A stretch of DNA of 42,157 bases from an uncultured Christensenellaceae bacterium (GTDB lineage: Bacteria > Bacillota > Clostridia > Christensenellales > Christensenellaceae), in the NCBI GenBank assembly GCA_910588425.1, contig CAJUPM010000004.1, forward strand, positions 15,594 through 57,750, in the 5' to 3' direction. Position numbers and translations under genes: made by a program. Position 1 is the stretch's first letter. Each line of letters begins with the position of its first letter. Shown in pieces: positions 23,204 through 32,042 of this stretch. Below the pieces are notes generated by a model, which saw only the letters and a program-made list of their open reading frames with translations, was not told the DNA's origin and searched no databases.

Positions 23204-24943
23204 ATGAACAAGGCAACATTTCGCCGGCTTCTCGGCGTGCTCAAGCCATACGGCTTCTATATCTTTTTGGCGATTCTCTCTGCGCTCATCGGCGTCTCGC
23301 TTTCCCTGCTCGGGCCGATTCTGATCGGCGATACCGTCGATCTCATCATTGGGCAAGGGCAAGTTGATTTTTCCGCAGTGGCGCGCATCCTCATTTTTTA
23401 TGGGATTACCCTGCTTGTCAGCACCGCCTTCCAATGGCTCACTTCTGTTTTCACCAGCGTCATCGTGCAGAATACGACGCGGGATCTCAGCAGAGCCGCC
23501 ATTGCTAAATTAAACGCCGTTCCCCTGCGCTATATCGATACCAACGCACATGGCGATATCATCAGCCGCGTGGTCAACGATATTTCACAGGTCGGCGACG
23601 GCCTGACCCAGGGCCTGACCCAGCTTTTTACCGGCATCATCACCATTCTTGGCACGCTGGGGTTCATGCTCTCTGTCAACGTGTTCATCACGGCCATCGT
23701 CGTCTTGGTAACGCCGCTCTCTATTTTCGTCGCTTCGTTTATTGTCAAGCGTACAAACAAGTATTTCTCCATGCAATCTGAGATTCAGGGCAAACTCAGC
23801 GCGCATATCAACGAGACGATCAACAATCAGAAGGTCATCAAAGCCTTTACTTATGAGCGGAGAGCCGAGGAGAAATTTTGTGCCATTGATGCCGATTTGC
23901 ACGCCAGCGGCATCAAAGCACAGTTTAACTCCTCTCTCGCCAACCCTTCTACCCGCTTTGTCAACGGCCTTGTCTACGCCTCTGTGGGCATTTTCGGCTC
24001 TATTTGCGCCATCCGCGGCCTGATCAGCATCGGGCAGGTCTCTTCCTTTTTGAGCTATGCCAACCAATACACTAAACCTTTTAATGAGGTTTCGGGCGTC
24101 ATCGGGCAAATTCAGACGGCCTTCGCTTCTGCCAACCGGGTGTTCGAACTTCTCGATGAACCGGAAGAGGTTTCGGATGGAAAGAAAATCATCGATCCAT
24201 CGCAGTTCAGCGGAAGCCTGGCCATGGAGCATGTCGCCTTCTCATATATCCCGGAGCGCAAGCTGATCGAAAATCTCAATCTTCAGGTCAGGCCCGGCGA
24301 CAAGATCGCCATCGTCGGCCCGACAGGCTGCGGCAAAACGACGCTCATCAATTTGCTCATGCGCTTTTACGATGTAGATGACGGCGCGATTTTCCTGGAT
24401 GGAACGGATATCCGCGAATTTTCCCGCAACAGCCTGCGCGGCCAATATGGCATGGTTTTGCAGGAGACTTGGGTCGCGACGGGCACAATCCGCGAAAATA
24501 TCGCCTATGGAAAGCCGGATGCTACGATGGAGGAAGTGGTTGCCGCGGCAAAAGCGGCGCGGGCGCACGGTTTTATCACCCGCATGAAGGATGGCTACGA
24601 TACCATCATTTCCGACCGCACAGGCAGCCTCTCCCAGGGCCAGCGGCAGCTGCTCTCGATTGCCCGGGTCATGCTGGTCGACCCGCCTATGCTCATTTTA
24701 GACGAAGCTACCAGCAATATCGACACCCGCACAGAGCTCTATATCCAGGAAGCGTTTAACAGGATGATGCAGGGCCGGACGAGCTTTATCGTCGCCCATC
24801 GCCTTTCTACCATCCTGGAGGCAGATAATATTCTAGTGATGAATCAGGGGCATATTTTAGAGCAGGGGCGGCATGAAGAGCTTCTGGCCAAAGGCGGCTT
24901 TTATGCGGAGCTCTATCAGAGCCAGTTTGCAAAATCAAAGTAA
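23204..24943 (+). CDS. ABC exporter half-transporter, canonical NBD
   Basis: The 579-residue partner of the preceding gene. Six membrane segments fall in about residues 15-310. The ATPase domain is canonical: Walker A GPTGCGKT (372-379), signature LSQGQ, Walker B LILDEATS with the catalytic Glu, and H-loop VAHRLST. The start overlaps the upstream ribosome context (GAGGTGAAATAGCG) and translation is probably coupled, giving a 1:1 heterodimer. A terminator hairpin follows. Confidence 0.95.
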   Translation: MNKATFRRLLGVLKPYGFYIFLAILSALIGVSLSLLGPILIGDTVDLIIGQGQVDFSAVARILIFYGITLLVSTAFQWLTSVFTSVIVQNTTRDLSRAAIAKLNAVPLRYIDTNAHGDIISRVVNDISQVGDGLTQGLTQLFTGIITILGTLGFMLSVNVFITAIVVLVTPLSIFVASFIVKRTNKYFSMQSEIQGKLSAHINETINNQKVIKAFTYERRAEEKFCAIDADLHASGIKAQFNSSLANPSTRFVNGLVYASVGIFGSICAIRGLISIGQVSSFLSYANQYTKPFNEVSGVIGQIQTAFASANRVFELLDEPEEVSDGKKIIDPSQFSGSLAMEHVAFSYIPERKLIENLNLQVRPGDKIAIVGPTGCGKTTLINLLMRFYDVDDGAIFLDGTDIREFSRNSLRGQYGMVLQETWVATGTIRENIAYGKPDATMEEVVAAAKAARAHGFITRMKDGYDTIISDRTGSLSQGQRQLLSIARVMLVDPPMLILDEATSNIDTRTELYIQEAFNRMMQGRTSFIVAHRLSTILEADNILVMNQGHILEQGRHEELLAKGGFYAELYQSQFAKSK

Positions 24944-24950
24944 GCGCCAT

Positions 24951-24989
24951 AAAAAAGAGGGCCTCCTCATAAGAGAAGCCCTCTTTTTT
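24951..24989. terminator. Bidirectional terminator
   Basis: GAGGGC / GCCCTC stem flanked by A6 and T6 with a 15-base loop. It lies between the converging exporter and deacetylase genes and touches the latter's stop codon. Confidence 0.85.
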
Positions 24990-25869
24990 ATTTATAGATT
25001 CGGTTGAGAATTTCCTGCGTTGAAGGCCCATACTCCCGGTTGACTCTGCCCAAACAGTAGAGGCTATCCGGGTTGCCTTTTTCTATGATGTTGAGCTTTT
25101 CATAGCAGGTGAGCGTGCAGGAAAAGCCCAAATGCTTCGCAAGCATCTCCGTATCTTTGCTCAAAGCGCCAAATGGGTATGCCAGCGCAGTCGGCCGCTG
25201 ATGGAGGTTTTCCTGCATTTTTGCCTGCATCAGCTCTAAATCCGCCGAGACATAGGAGTAGAAATCTCCCACGGATTCCCCTGCCGCCTTAACCAGACCA
25301 AAGCGGGTATCTTTCCCATGCAGATTATAGGTGTGGTTCTGCACCTCCACGAGCCCCGAATTCATCATCTCCTCCAGCTGCTGCCAGGTTAGATAGGCGT
25401 AGTTATTGTTCATCTTCTCTTCGCCGGAGCTAAAGTATTCCGTACATTTGCCGATGATTGAGATGACGGCTTTCATATCGTATTTTTGCAGCAGCGGGTA
25501 GAGATAGCTATAATTATTATAATAGCCATCATCAAAGGTGAGCAATACGGGCTTTTCCGGCAGTTCCCCCTCTCCATTGACATAGCGGATCAGATCAGAA
25601 ATGAGCACAGTCTCATAGCCCTGCTCCCGAAGATAGAGCAAATCGGCCTCTAAAACTGCTGGCGTTATAATATAATCGCCCGCTTTTGCTGTGCTGTCCA
25701 GTATGCTGTGATACATCAGGATCGGAAGCTCGACGCACTCTGTGTCTCCCCTGCTGTTTTTCCCTTCTACGGCGGCATATGCGATATTCCAGGCCAGCAG
25801 TGCCAGGCTCGCGACGGTCATTCCAATTGCGATTAATTTGGCATAGGCAATTACTGCGCGTTTTTTCAT
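24988..25869 (-). CDS. Polysaccharide deacetylase (NodB-like), membrane-anchored
   Basis: This 293-residue enzyme would remove acetyl groups from N-acetylhexosamine polymers outside the cell. It has an N-terminal membrane segment or signal (about 5-32), and a NodB domain with motif 1 TFDDG (D113-D114), motif 2 NHTYNLH (H179, H184) and motif 3 AYPFG (231-234). ATG 25869 has GGGGGTG upstream; the longer upstream frame has no support and reads back into the hydA terminator. Peptidoglycan and exopolysaccharide are both possible targets. Confidence 0.93.
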   Translation of the reverse strand: MKKRAVIAYAKLIAIGMTVASLALLAWNIAYAAVEGKNSRGDTECVELPILMYHSILDSTAKAGDYIITPAVLEADLLYLREQGYETVLISDLIRYVNGEGELPEKPVLLTFDDGYYNNYSYLYPLLQKYDMKAVISIIGKCTEYFSSGEEKMNNNYAYLTWQQLEEMMNSGLVEVQNHTYNLHGKDTRFGLVKAAGESVGDFYSYVSADLELMQAKMQENLHQRPTALAYPFGALSKDTEMLAKHLGFSCTLTCYEKLNIIEKGNPDSLYCLGRVNREYGPSTQEILNRIYK

Positions 25870-25915
25870 ATGAAAACACCCCCAAATAATCGTATGCACC
25901 GTACAAGCGGAATAG

Positions 25916-25947
25916 AAAAAGGAGAGGAAATATTTCCTCTCCTTTTT
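25916..25947 (-). terminator. Terminator of the hydrogenase operon
   Basis: A perfect palindrome (GGAGAGGAAAT / ATTTCCTCTCC) flanked by A5 and T5, starting 11 bases after the hydA stop. It ends the hydCBA transcript. Confidence 0.9.
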
Positions 25948-25957
25948 ATCGTACAGA

Positions 25958-27694
25958 TTAGTTGAACTTGGGGCGCGCCGCATAGAACGTATGCAGCAAC
26001 TCGTGCGCCTTATGGCTGCCGGGTTTGCCCAGATATTCATCATAGAGCTTGTTGATCTCGGAGTTTTTATGGGATTTGCGGACGGGCTTATCCGTATCCT
26101 CGCCATACAGCCCCTTCGCGCGCTCTACTCTCGGATCCAGAGCACCCTTCACCTCAGCAGGAACGATGGGCTGGCCGCCACCATTGACGCAGCCGCCCGG
26201 GCAAGCCATGATTTCGATGAAATCATAGTGCTTCTCGCCGGATTTGACGGCGTTGAGCAACTTCTCCGCATTGCCTGTGCCCGAAGCCACAGCGACATGC
26301 AGTTCTTTTCCGGCAACGGTAACCGTCGCTTCCTTGATGCCCTGAATACCGCGGACGTCCGTGTACTCAATTTCCTGGAGATCCTCGCCGGTCAGAATAT
26401 CGGCAACCGTTCTGATGGCAGCTTCCATCACGCCGCCAGTCGCACCGAAGATAACGCCAGCACCTGTGGATTCGCCCAGAAGATTATCAAAATCTTCATC
26501 CGGCAGATTGACAAAGTCGATATTTGCCTGCTTGATCATGCGGGCAAATTCCCGCGTCGTCAGCACGGCATCCACATCGTCATATCCAGCGCCCGCCTGC
26601 CCATCTCTGGAGCGCTCAAACTTCTTGGCCGTGCAGGGCATGACCGAGACGACGAAGATATCTTTCGGATCGATATCGTTCTTTTCCGCATAGTAGGATT
26701 TTACGATTGCACCCAGCATCTGATGCGGAGATTTGCACGAAGAGAGATTCGGCAGGAACTCCGGGAAGAAATGCTCGCAGTATTTCACCCAGCCGGGAGA
26801 GCAAGAAGTGATCATCGGCAGCGCTCCGCCATTCTGCAGGCGCTCCAGAAGCTCCGTTCCCTCTTCCATAATGGTCAGATCTGCGCCAAAGTCGGTATCG
26901 AACACTTTGTCGAAGCCGATCCGCCGCATTGCTGCCGCCATCTTGCCTGTTACTCTGCTGCCCATGGGCATGCCGAACTCTTCGCCCAAAGCGACACGCA
27001 CCGCCGGAGCCGGCTGCACGACGACAAACTTGTTATCATCACGCAGAGCATCCCAGACTTTATCCAGCTCGCTCTTTTCCGTCAGAGCGCCGACCGGGCA
27101 AGCCGCAATGCACTGGCCGCAGTTGATGCAGGGAACCTGCTCCAAAGATTTGTTGAAGACAGGCGAAATGGTCGTCTTAAATCCGCGGTTGACAGCGCCA
27201 ATCGCGCCGATTTTCTGCACATTGTGGCAGACCGCTACACAGCGCTTACAGAGCACGCACTTATTGGGGTTGCGCACAACCGACGGAGAGAGCTCGTCGA
27301 TGGGAAGATGATGCCGTTCGCCCTCGTATTCATAGCCCTCAACCTGGAAACGCTCGGAAAGCGTCTGCAATTCGCAGTTTTTGTTTCTCGGGCAGGAAAG
27401 GCATTCTCTGTCGTGGTTGGAAAGCAGAAGCTCCAGGCTCAGGCGCCGCGCTTTCAAAACCTTGGGAGAATTGGTCTTCACCACCATCCCCTCCGCAACC
27501 GGCAAAACGCAGGCTGCCTGCAGCGCCCGGTTTCCTTCGATTTCAACCAGACAGATACGGCAAGCGCCGATGGCGTTGATACCCTTCAAATAGCAGAGCG
27601 TTGGAATTTTAATATTTGCTTTTCTGGCTGCTTCCAATACCGAAGTATTTTCTGGAACTTCAACCTTGATATTATCTATTGTCAAAGAAACCAT
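25958..27694 (-). CDS. hydA: [FeFe] hydrogenase catalytic subunit, NAD(P)H-linked type
   Basis: This 578-residue subunit makes H2 from protons and, with HydB and HydC, would use NADH (and probably ferredoxin) as electron donor in the cytoplasm. In order: [2Fe-2S] domain (C34, C45, C48, C62), His-ligated [4Fe-4S] (H94, C98, C101, C107), two [4Fe-4S] (C146-C156; C189-C199), then the H-cluster domain with TSCSPGW (C298), MPCTAKKFE (C354) and MACPGGCVNGGGQP. The C-terminal small-subunit region ends LHTFYAARPKF. In the first H-cluster motif the second Cys found in CpI-type enzymes is Ser. Last gene of the operon. Confidence 0.97.
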   Translation of the reverse strand: MVSLTIDNIKVEVPENTSVLEAARKANIKIPTLCYLKGINAIGACRICLVEIEGNRALQAACVLPVAEGMVVKTNSPKVLKARRLSLELLLSNHDRECLSCPRNKNCELQTLSERFQVEGYEYEGERHHLPIDELSPSVVRNPNKCVLCKRCVAVCHNVQKIGAIGAVNRGFKTTISPVFNKSLEQVPCINCGQCIAACPVGALTEKSELDKVWDALRDDNKFVVVQPAPAVRVALGEEFGMPMGSRVTGKMAAAMRRIGFDKVFDTDFGADLTIMEEGTELLERLQNGGALPMITSCSPGWVKYCEHFFPEFLPNLSSCKSPHQMLGAIVKSYYAEKNDIDPKDIFVVSVMPCTAKKFERSRDGQAGAGYDDVDAVLTTREFARMIKQANIDFVNLPDEDFDNLLGESTGAGVIFGATGGVMEAAIRTVADILTGEDLQEIEYTDVRGIQGIKEATVTVAGKELHVAVASGTGNAEKLLNAVKSGEKHYDFIEIMACPGGCVNGGGQPIVPAEVKGALDPRVERAKGLYGEDTDKPVRKSHKNSEINKLYDEYLGKPGSHKAHELLHTFYAARPKFN

Positions 27695-27707
27695 GATTCA
27701 CCTCTCC

Positions 27708-29582
27708 TTATTTCTTCACGATAGCGCCAAACTTGCATTTTTCCATGCAAGCCCCGCACTTGATGCACTTGCTGCTGTCGATGACAAACGGGCTCTTGAC
27801 CACGCCGGAAATCGCGCCAACAGGGCAAACTCTGGAGCACAGGCTGCAGCCCTTGCACTTATCTGCGACAATAGAATAGCTCAAAAGCGCCTTGCAGTGG
27901 CCAGCCGGGCAACGCTTCTCCTTGATATGCGCCTCATACTCGTCTCTGAAGTATTTGATGGTCGAGAGCACGGGGTTAGGAGCCGTTTTGCCCAGGCCGC
28001 AAAGTGCGCCGTCCTGAATGCCATGCGCCAGTTCTTCCAGCCTCTCGATATCACCTTCCTGTCCCTGACCTTTCGTGATGCGCTCCAGGATTTCCAGCAT
28101 GCGCTTTGTGCCAATCCGGCAGGGGGCGCATTTGCCGCAGGATTCGTCCGCGGTGAACTCCAGGAAGAAACGGGCAACGTCGACCATGCAGTTATCCTCA
28201 TCCATGACGATAAGGCCGCCCGAGCCCATCATGGAGCCGATGGCTGCCAGGTTGTCGTAGTCGATCGGAACATCCAGGTTCTCTGCCGGGATGCAGCCGC
28301 CCGAAGGGCCGCCCGTCTGCGCAGCTTTGAACTTCTTGCCATTGGGAATGCCGCCACCGATATCAAAGAGAATCTCGCGCAGCGTCGTGCCCATAGGAAT
28401 CTCGACAAGGCCGGTGTTGGCAATCTTGCCGCCCAGAGCGAAAACCTTGGTGCCATGGGATTTTTCCGTTCCCATGGATGCAAACCACTCAGGCCCGTTC
28501 AGAATGATAACCGGAATATTTGCCAGGGTTTCTACGTTGTTGATGATTGTGGGCTTGCCAAACAGGCCCTTGTTTGCCGGGAACGGAGGCTTGGGCCGGG
28601 GCTCGCCACGGCGGCCCTCGATGGATTCCATCAGCGCCGTCTCCTCGCCGCAGACAAACGCGCCTGCGCCAAGGCGAATCTCCATATCAAATTCAAAGTC
28701 AGTGCCAAAGATCTTGCCGCCAAGCAGGCCCTTTTCTCTCGCCTGATCGATGGCGACCTGCAGTCTCTGCACGGCAATCGGGTACTCTGCACGGCAGTAG
28801 ACATAGCCCATGTTTGCGCCGATGGCATAGCCGGCAATCGCCATTGCCTCGATGACGCTGTGCGGGTCTCCCTCCAGAACAGAGCGATCCATGAATGCAC
28901 CCGGGTCGCCTTCGTCGGCGTTGCAGATGACATATTTCTGCTCATTCTGTGCATTGCGCGCAAATTTCCATTTGAGGCCGGTCGGGAAGCCAGCACCGCC
29001 TCTGCCTCTCAGGCCAGATTTGGTCATAATCTCGATGACTTCATCCGGCGTGTATTCCCGCAGGCACTTTGCCAGCGCCTGATATCCATCCAGCGCAATG
29101 TATTCCTCGATCTTTTCCGGATCGATGACGCCGCAGTTGCGCAGCGCAATGCGCTTCTGTTTCTTATAGAAATTGATTTTGGGCAGCGTTTTTTCCACAG
29201 TCTCATTTGCAGAGTGAGGCTTATGGAACAGCCGCTCAACAGGACGATCCGCAATCAGATCTTCCCGGACGATTTCCTCGACATCGTCTACGCTTACTCT
29301 GTTATAGTAGGTGCCTTCCGGATAGACGATGACGATAGGGCCATTCTCGCAAAGGCCGAAGCAGCCCGTCCGGACAACCTTCACCTTATCATCGATGCCA
29401 CTTTGGGCAATCAGCTCTTTGAATTTCTCGACGATCAGCGGCGAGCTGGAAGAAGTACAGCCTGTACCACCGCAAACCAAAACATGCTTGACGCCCTTGG
29501 GCGCTTCTGCTCCTGCGAGCCGTATTTTAACATCCTCAATCGAGGCGTTTTTTACATTTTCAAGTTCCTGCAACGTTTTCAT
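27708..29582 (-). CDS. hydB: NADH-binding (NuoF-like) subunit of the hydrogenase
   Basis: The 624-residue subunit takes electrons from NADH via FMN. It has an N-terminal thioredoxin-like [2Fe-2S] domain (C37, C42, C74, C78), a NuoF core with GRGGAGFPTGLKW, GAGAFVCGEETALMES and EGRRGEPRP, the [4Fe-4S] site ESCGKCAPCRIG, and two C-terminal ferredoxin clusters (CKGCSLCSRVCP; CIKCGACMEKCK). This is the domain order of HydB/HndC from electron-bifurcating hydrogenases. GGAGGAG precedes the ATG. Confidence 0.97.
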   Translation of the reverse strand: MKTLQELENVKNASIEDVKIRLAGAEAPKGVKHVLVCGGTGCTSSSSPLIVEKFKELIAQSGIDDKVKVVRTGCFGLCENGPIVIVYPEGTYYNRVSVDDVEEIVREDLIADRPVERLFHKPHSANETVEKTLPKINFYKKQKRIALRNCGVIDPEKIEEYIALDGYQALAKCLREYTPDEVIEIMTKSGLRGRGGAGFPTGLKWKFARNAQNEQKYVICNADEGDPGAFMDRSVLEGDPHSVIEAMAIAGYAIGANMGYVYCRAEYPIAVQRLQVAIDQAREKGLLGGKIFGTDFEFDMEIRLGAGAFVCGEETALMESIEGRRGEPRPKPPFPANKGLFGKPTIINNVETLANIPVIILNGPEWFASMGTEKSHGTKVFALGGKIANTGLVEIPMGTTLREILFDIGGGIPNGKKFKAAQTGGPSGGCIPAENLDVPIDYDNLAAIGSMMGSGGLIVMDEDNCMVDVARFFLEFTADESCGKCAPCRIGTKRMLEILERITKGQGQEGDIERLEELAHGIQDGALCGLGKTAPNPVLSTIKYFRDEYEAHIKEKRCPAGHCKALLSYSIVADKCKGCSLCSRVCPVGAISGVVKSPFVIDSSKCIKCGACMEKCKFGAIVKK

Positions 29583-29613
29583 CCTAACTCCTCCATTTAC
29601 TTTCTAATCGCGA

Positions 29614-30102
29614 TTATTGATTTTCTCTTCTGAAATCTTCAATGATCCCCGGAATATCGTCAGGAGTGAGGCGCCCATAAACTCTGTCCCCGATCATCAT
29701 AACAGGAGCAAGGCCGCAGCATCCCAGGCAGCGCGTCGCATCCAGCGAGAACATGCCGTCTTCCGTCGTCTTGCCCTCAGAAATTCCCAGCGTCTCCTCC
29801 AATGCTTCCAGAACGCTCTGGGAGTTTTTGACATAGCATGCCGTTCCCAGGCACACGCCAATGATATTGCGGCCCTTGGGCTCCAGGTTGAACTGGGCAT
29901 AGAACGTCGCGACGCCATAGATATCGCTCATGGGAATATTCATCTCATCCGCGATGATCTCCTGAACTTCAAAAGAGAGGCAGCCAAAAAGCTCCTGCGC
30001 TTTTTGCATCACCGGCATCAGCGGGCCGGGAATATCTTTTTTCGCTGCGATATACTCTTTGAGTTCTTGTACTTTTGCCTTCTCTAAAACCAACGTTGGC
30101 AT
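29614..30102 (-). CDS. hydC: NuoE-like [2Fe-2S] subunit of the hydrogenase
   Basis: The 162-residue subunit has the NuoE thioredoxin-like fold with cysteines C84, C89, C125 and C129 holding a [2Fe-2S] cluster (CLGTACYVK; RCLGCCGLAP). It completes the HydABC trimer. AGGAGG lies at the right distance from the ATG. As first gene of the operon it follows the promoter region 30137-30167. Confidence 0.96.
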   Translation of the reverse strand: MPTLVLEKAKVQELKEYIAAKKDIPGPLMPVMQKAQELFGCLSFEVQEIIADEMNIPMSDIYGVATFYAQFNLEPKGRNIIGVCLGTACYVKNSQSVLEALEETLGISEGKTTEDGMFSLDATRCLGCCGLAPVMMIGDRVYGRLTPDDIPGIIEDFRRENQ

Positions 30103-30136
30103 TCAAATAAACCTCCTAATCGAGCTTGTAAAAGAA

Positions 30137-30167
30137 ATGATAAAAAAGTAACAAGTTGGACATTCAA
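30137..30167 (-). promoter_or_regulatory. Hydrogenase operon promoter with possible Rex operator
   Basis: On the minus strand TTGAAT (30167-30162) is followed after 17 bases by TTTATC (30144-30139), a weak match. Overlapping it is TTGTTA-N6-TATCAT (30154-30137). The left half matches the Rex operator half TTGTTA; the right half matches TAACAA at four of six positions. Rex senses the NADH/NAD+ ratio, which would suit this operon. Confidence 0.4.
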
Positions 30168-30256
30168 TATTTTATCATTCCATCCTCGAAAAAGCTAGTA
30201 GTTTTGGGGAAAATGTTTAAAATCCATATTTTTACCAGAGAAACAGGAATTTTTCG

Positions 30257-31147
30257 CTAATTTTGCAAATTTCCTACCAATTCCATTTTTGCAGCGCCAA
30301 TCTCCAAATAAACCTCTTTCACCTGAGAAGAGAGCGCCGCATCGCTCAAATCCGCTTCGGCCTTAGCCAGCGCCGTTTCTACCTTTTCATAATACGCGAT
30401 GAGCGCGCCGATCACCTTGTTATCTCCTGCTTCCAGCTTTTGCAGATTCGCCTTGATGCCGGCCGCATCGCTCTTCATGCCCGCAATATTCTGCTGAAGC
30501 GCCGCTTTATCCAGCTCCTGCTTATCGAAGGAAATGGCATATCCCATCAGATCGTCGTAGTATTTATTGGCGCTGGAAAGCGCGGTCTCTATTTTAGCCA
30601 GCGAATCCGCATCCGAGGAGACAGTTACCGTCATTTCCTGCGTCGACATTTCAAAAACACTGGTTTGCATTTGCTGTTCTTTCAAAAGCCGCTGTTGGAC
30701 GTTTTCCGCGTCTTCTCTCGTGGCATAGCCGGCAATGAGCACCCGCTTTCCTTCCGCAGTTTGGAGGATATACCCGGCGCCGCCTTTGCTGACGAGCTGC
30801 GCCGAGGCATCTTTTGCATTATTCTCCTCTGCATACAGGCCAACCTGAAGGGCAAAAATCGTCCCTCCGGGCAGTTTCATCTCTTTTTCCGCGTTGCTGG
30901 CCGCCGGCGATATGACAGGCGCTGCTCCGGCATTTTTGCTCTCGCTTGGCGCCTTGACATCCTCTCCTGTCAGCCAGGAGACAACAGGCGTTACAATTTT
31001 CTGAGAGAGGAAATCCCCGACTTTGGCCACGCCAATCAGATATACTCCCACTATCACAGCCGCAAGGATCGCAAAAAACAGGAAGCTTCTGGATCCCTTC
31101 TGCTGCGAAGTTTTTGAGTTCTCATATTGTGCTCTCGAATATCTCAT
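30257..31147 (-). CDS. SPOR-domain membrane protein
   Basis: The 296-residue protein has a short cytoplasmic part, one membrane segment (about 22-43) and an external region with a SPOR repeat (FALQVGLYAEENNAKDASAQ, about 98-117, then a second half around KRVLIAGYATREDAENV). SPOR domains bind denuded peptidoglycan at division sites or spore septa. A helical C-terminal part (about 180-290, rich in K/E/A) may form a coiled coil. GGAGGG precedes the ATG. It may act in division or sporulation. It stands alone between the hydrogenase operon and rpmF. Confidence 0.88.
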   Translation of the reverse strand: MRYSRAQYENSKTSQQKGSRSFLFFAILAAVIVGVYLIGVAKVGDFLSQKIVTPVVSWLTGEDVKAPSESKNAGAAPVISPAASNAEKEMKLPGGTIFALQVGLYAEENNAKDASAQLVSKGGAGYILQTAEGKRVLIAGYATREDAENVQQRLLKEQQMQTSVFEMSTQEMTVTVSSDADSLAKIETALSSANKYYDDLMGYAISFDKQELDKAALQQNIAGMKSDAAGIKANLQKLEAGDNKVIGALIAYYEKVETALAKAEADLSDAALSSQVKEVYLEIGAAKMELVGNLQN

Positions 31148-31244
31148 GTTGCCCTCCGTTGTTTCATACTTGCTAGTTCATATATATGAGTCATCCGTCC
31201 AAGCTATGAGTTGCCCGGGCACAAAATATTTCGCTTTCCCGCAA

Positions 31245-31277
31245 TAAAAAAATGCCAAGGAATCCCTTGGCATTTTT
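31245..31277 (-). terminator. Terminator of the ylbN-rpmF operon
   Basis: A 9-bp stem (ATGCCAAGG / CCTTGGCAT) with a 4-base loop, flanked by A7 and T5. It lies ten bases after the rpmF stop on the minus strand and would also work for plus-strand transcripts. Confidence 0.88.
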
Positions 31278-31286
31278 CTGCATTCA

Positions 31287-31463
31287 TTAGTTTTTTGTGA
31301 TAACACGCTTGCCGTCATAATAGCCGCAGTTTTTGCAGACTCTATGGTTCAGCTTGAGCTCGTGGCACTGAGGGCACTCGCTCAAACCCGGCAAGGATAG
31401 CTTCCAGTTTGCCTTTCTGCTGCGTGTCTTGGATTTGCTCGTCATCCTCTTTGGTACTGCCAT
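31287..31463 (-). CDS. rpmF: 50S ribosomal protein L32
   Basis: A 58-residue basic protein starting MAVPKRMTSKSKTRSRKA, the typical L32 N-terminus. It has a zinc ribbon of four cysteines (C30, C33, C43, C46), so it is the zinc-binding form. GGGAGGTG precedes the ATG. It is the downstream partner of ylbN, the usual arrangement in Bacillota. Confidence 0.97.
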   Translation of the reverse strand: MAVPKRMTSKSKTRSRKANWKLSLPGLSECPQCHELKLNHRVCKNCGYYDGKRVITKN

Positions 31464-31483
31464 GTATACACACCTCCCTCGCG

Positions 31484-31972
31484 TTAATCAAATAATCCTT
31501 TTAGCTGTGCAAATGGATTGTCTTTCTTGATCTCCGTATCACAGCCGCATTCCACTTCGTTTCGATCTGCTCCGCAAACCGGGCAAAGCCCTTTGCAGTC
31601 TGCCTTGCAAAGATACTGATATGGAAGCGAAAGCGAAATTTCATCTGCGACCGGCTTATCCAGCAAGACGCTCGAACCATTAAGAGAATACTGTTGTTCC
31701 CCCTTCTCTTCCGGTTGTTTCGCAAATACCGCAGTAAAATCCAGTTCTACCGGGTATTCCATCGCCCTAAGACATCTTGAGCAATTCACAGCAAGAGATG
31801 TGCTCACATGCCCCGCTACGGTCAGCAGCTTATGCTCATAAACGTAGCTACCATTTATTTCCAGAGGCCCGGAAAACTCAAAGCCGCTCTCTCCTTCCAG
31901 AGAATCGGAAGAAAGTGCAAAGGAGAAGTGCTCTCCCTCGCTGTTTAGCGCGCTTGTAATATCCAGCTTCAT
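31484..31972 (-). CDS. ylbN: DUF177 (YlbN/YceD) family protein
   Basis: A 162-residue protein of the DUF177 family, linked in other organisms to 23S rRNA accumulation. The family signature SLPYQYLCKADCKGLCPVCG (about 115-134) and early CSRC (C64, C67) are present, then CGC (142-144). The cysteines suggest a metal site. It is 20 bases upstream of rpmF and shares its transcript; a consensus promoter lies just upstream. Confidence 0.95.
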   Translation of the reverse strand: MKLDITSALNSEGEHFSFALSSDSLEGESGFEFSGPLEINGSYVYEHKLLTVAGHVSTSLAVNCSRCLRAMEYPVELDFTAVFAKQPEEKGEQQYSLNGSSVLLDKPVADEISLSLPYQYLCKADCKGLCPVCGADRNEVECGCDTEIKKDNPFAQLKGLFD

Positions 31973-32002
31973 ATCGAATCCTCCAGCAAAACAGCTTTTA
32001 CC

Positions 32003-32031
32003 ATTATATTCGCAAAAAACGGCGATGTCAA
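32003..32031 (-). promoter_or_regulatory. Promoter of ylbN-rpmF
   Basis: On the minus strand TTGACA (32031-32026) and TATAAT (32008-32003) are separated by 17 bases: a full consensus promoter between ackA and ylbN. Read-through from ackA is also possible, as no terminator is visible there. Confidence 0.9.
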
Positions 32032-32042
32032 TAGTTTTCTGC

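Noticed and set aside
25991..27724. A 577-codon open frame on the plus strand opposite hydA
   Set aside because: It is the antisense of a gene with intact cluster motifs. Its translation has no recognisable domain and an odd His/Arg-rich composition. There is no ribosome site.
27666..29633. A 655-codon open frame on the plus strand opposite hydB
   Set aside because: Same reasoning: codon bias of hydB leaves its complement open. The protein shows no domain, and hydB itself is unmistakable.
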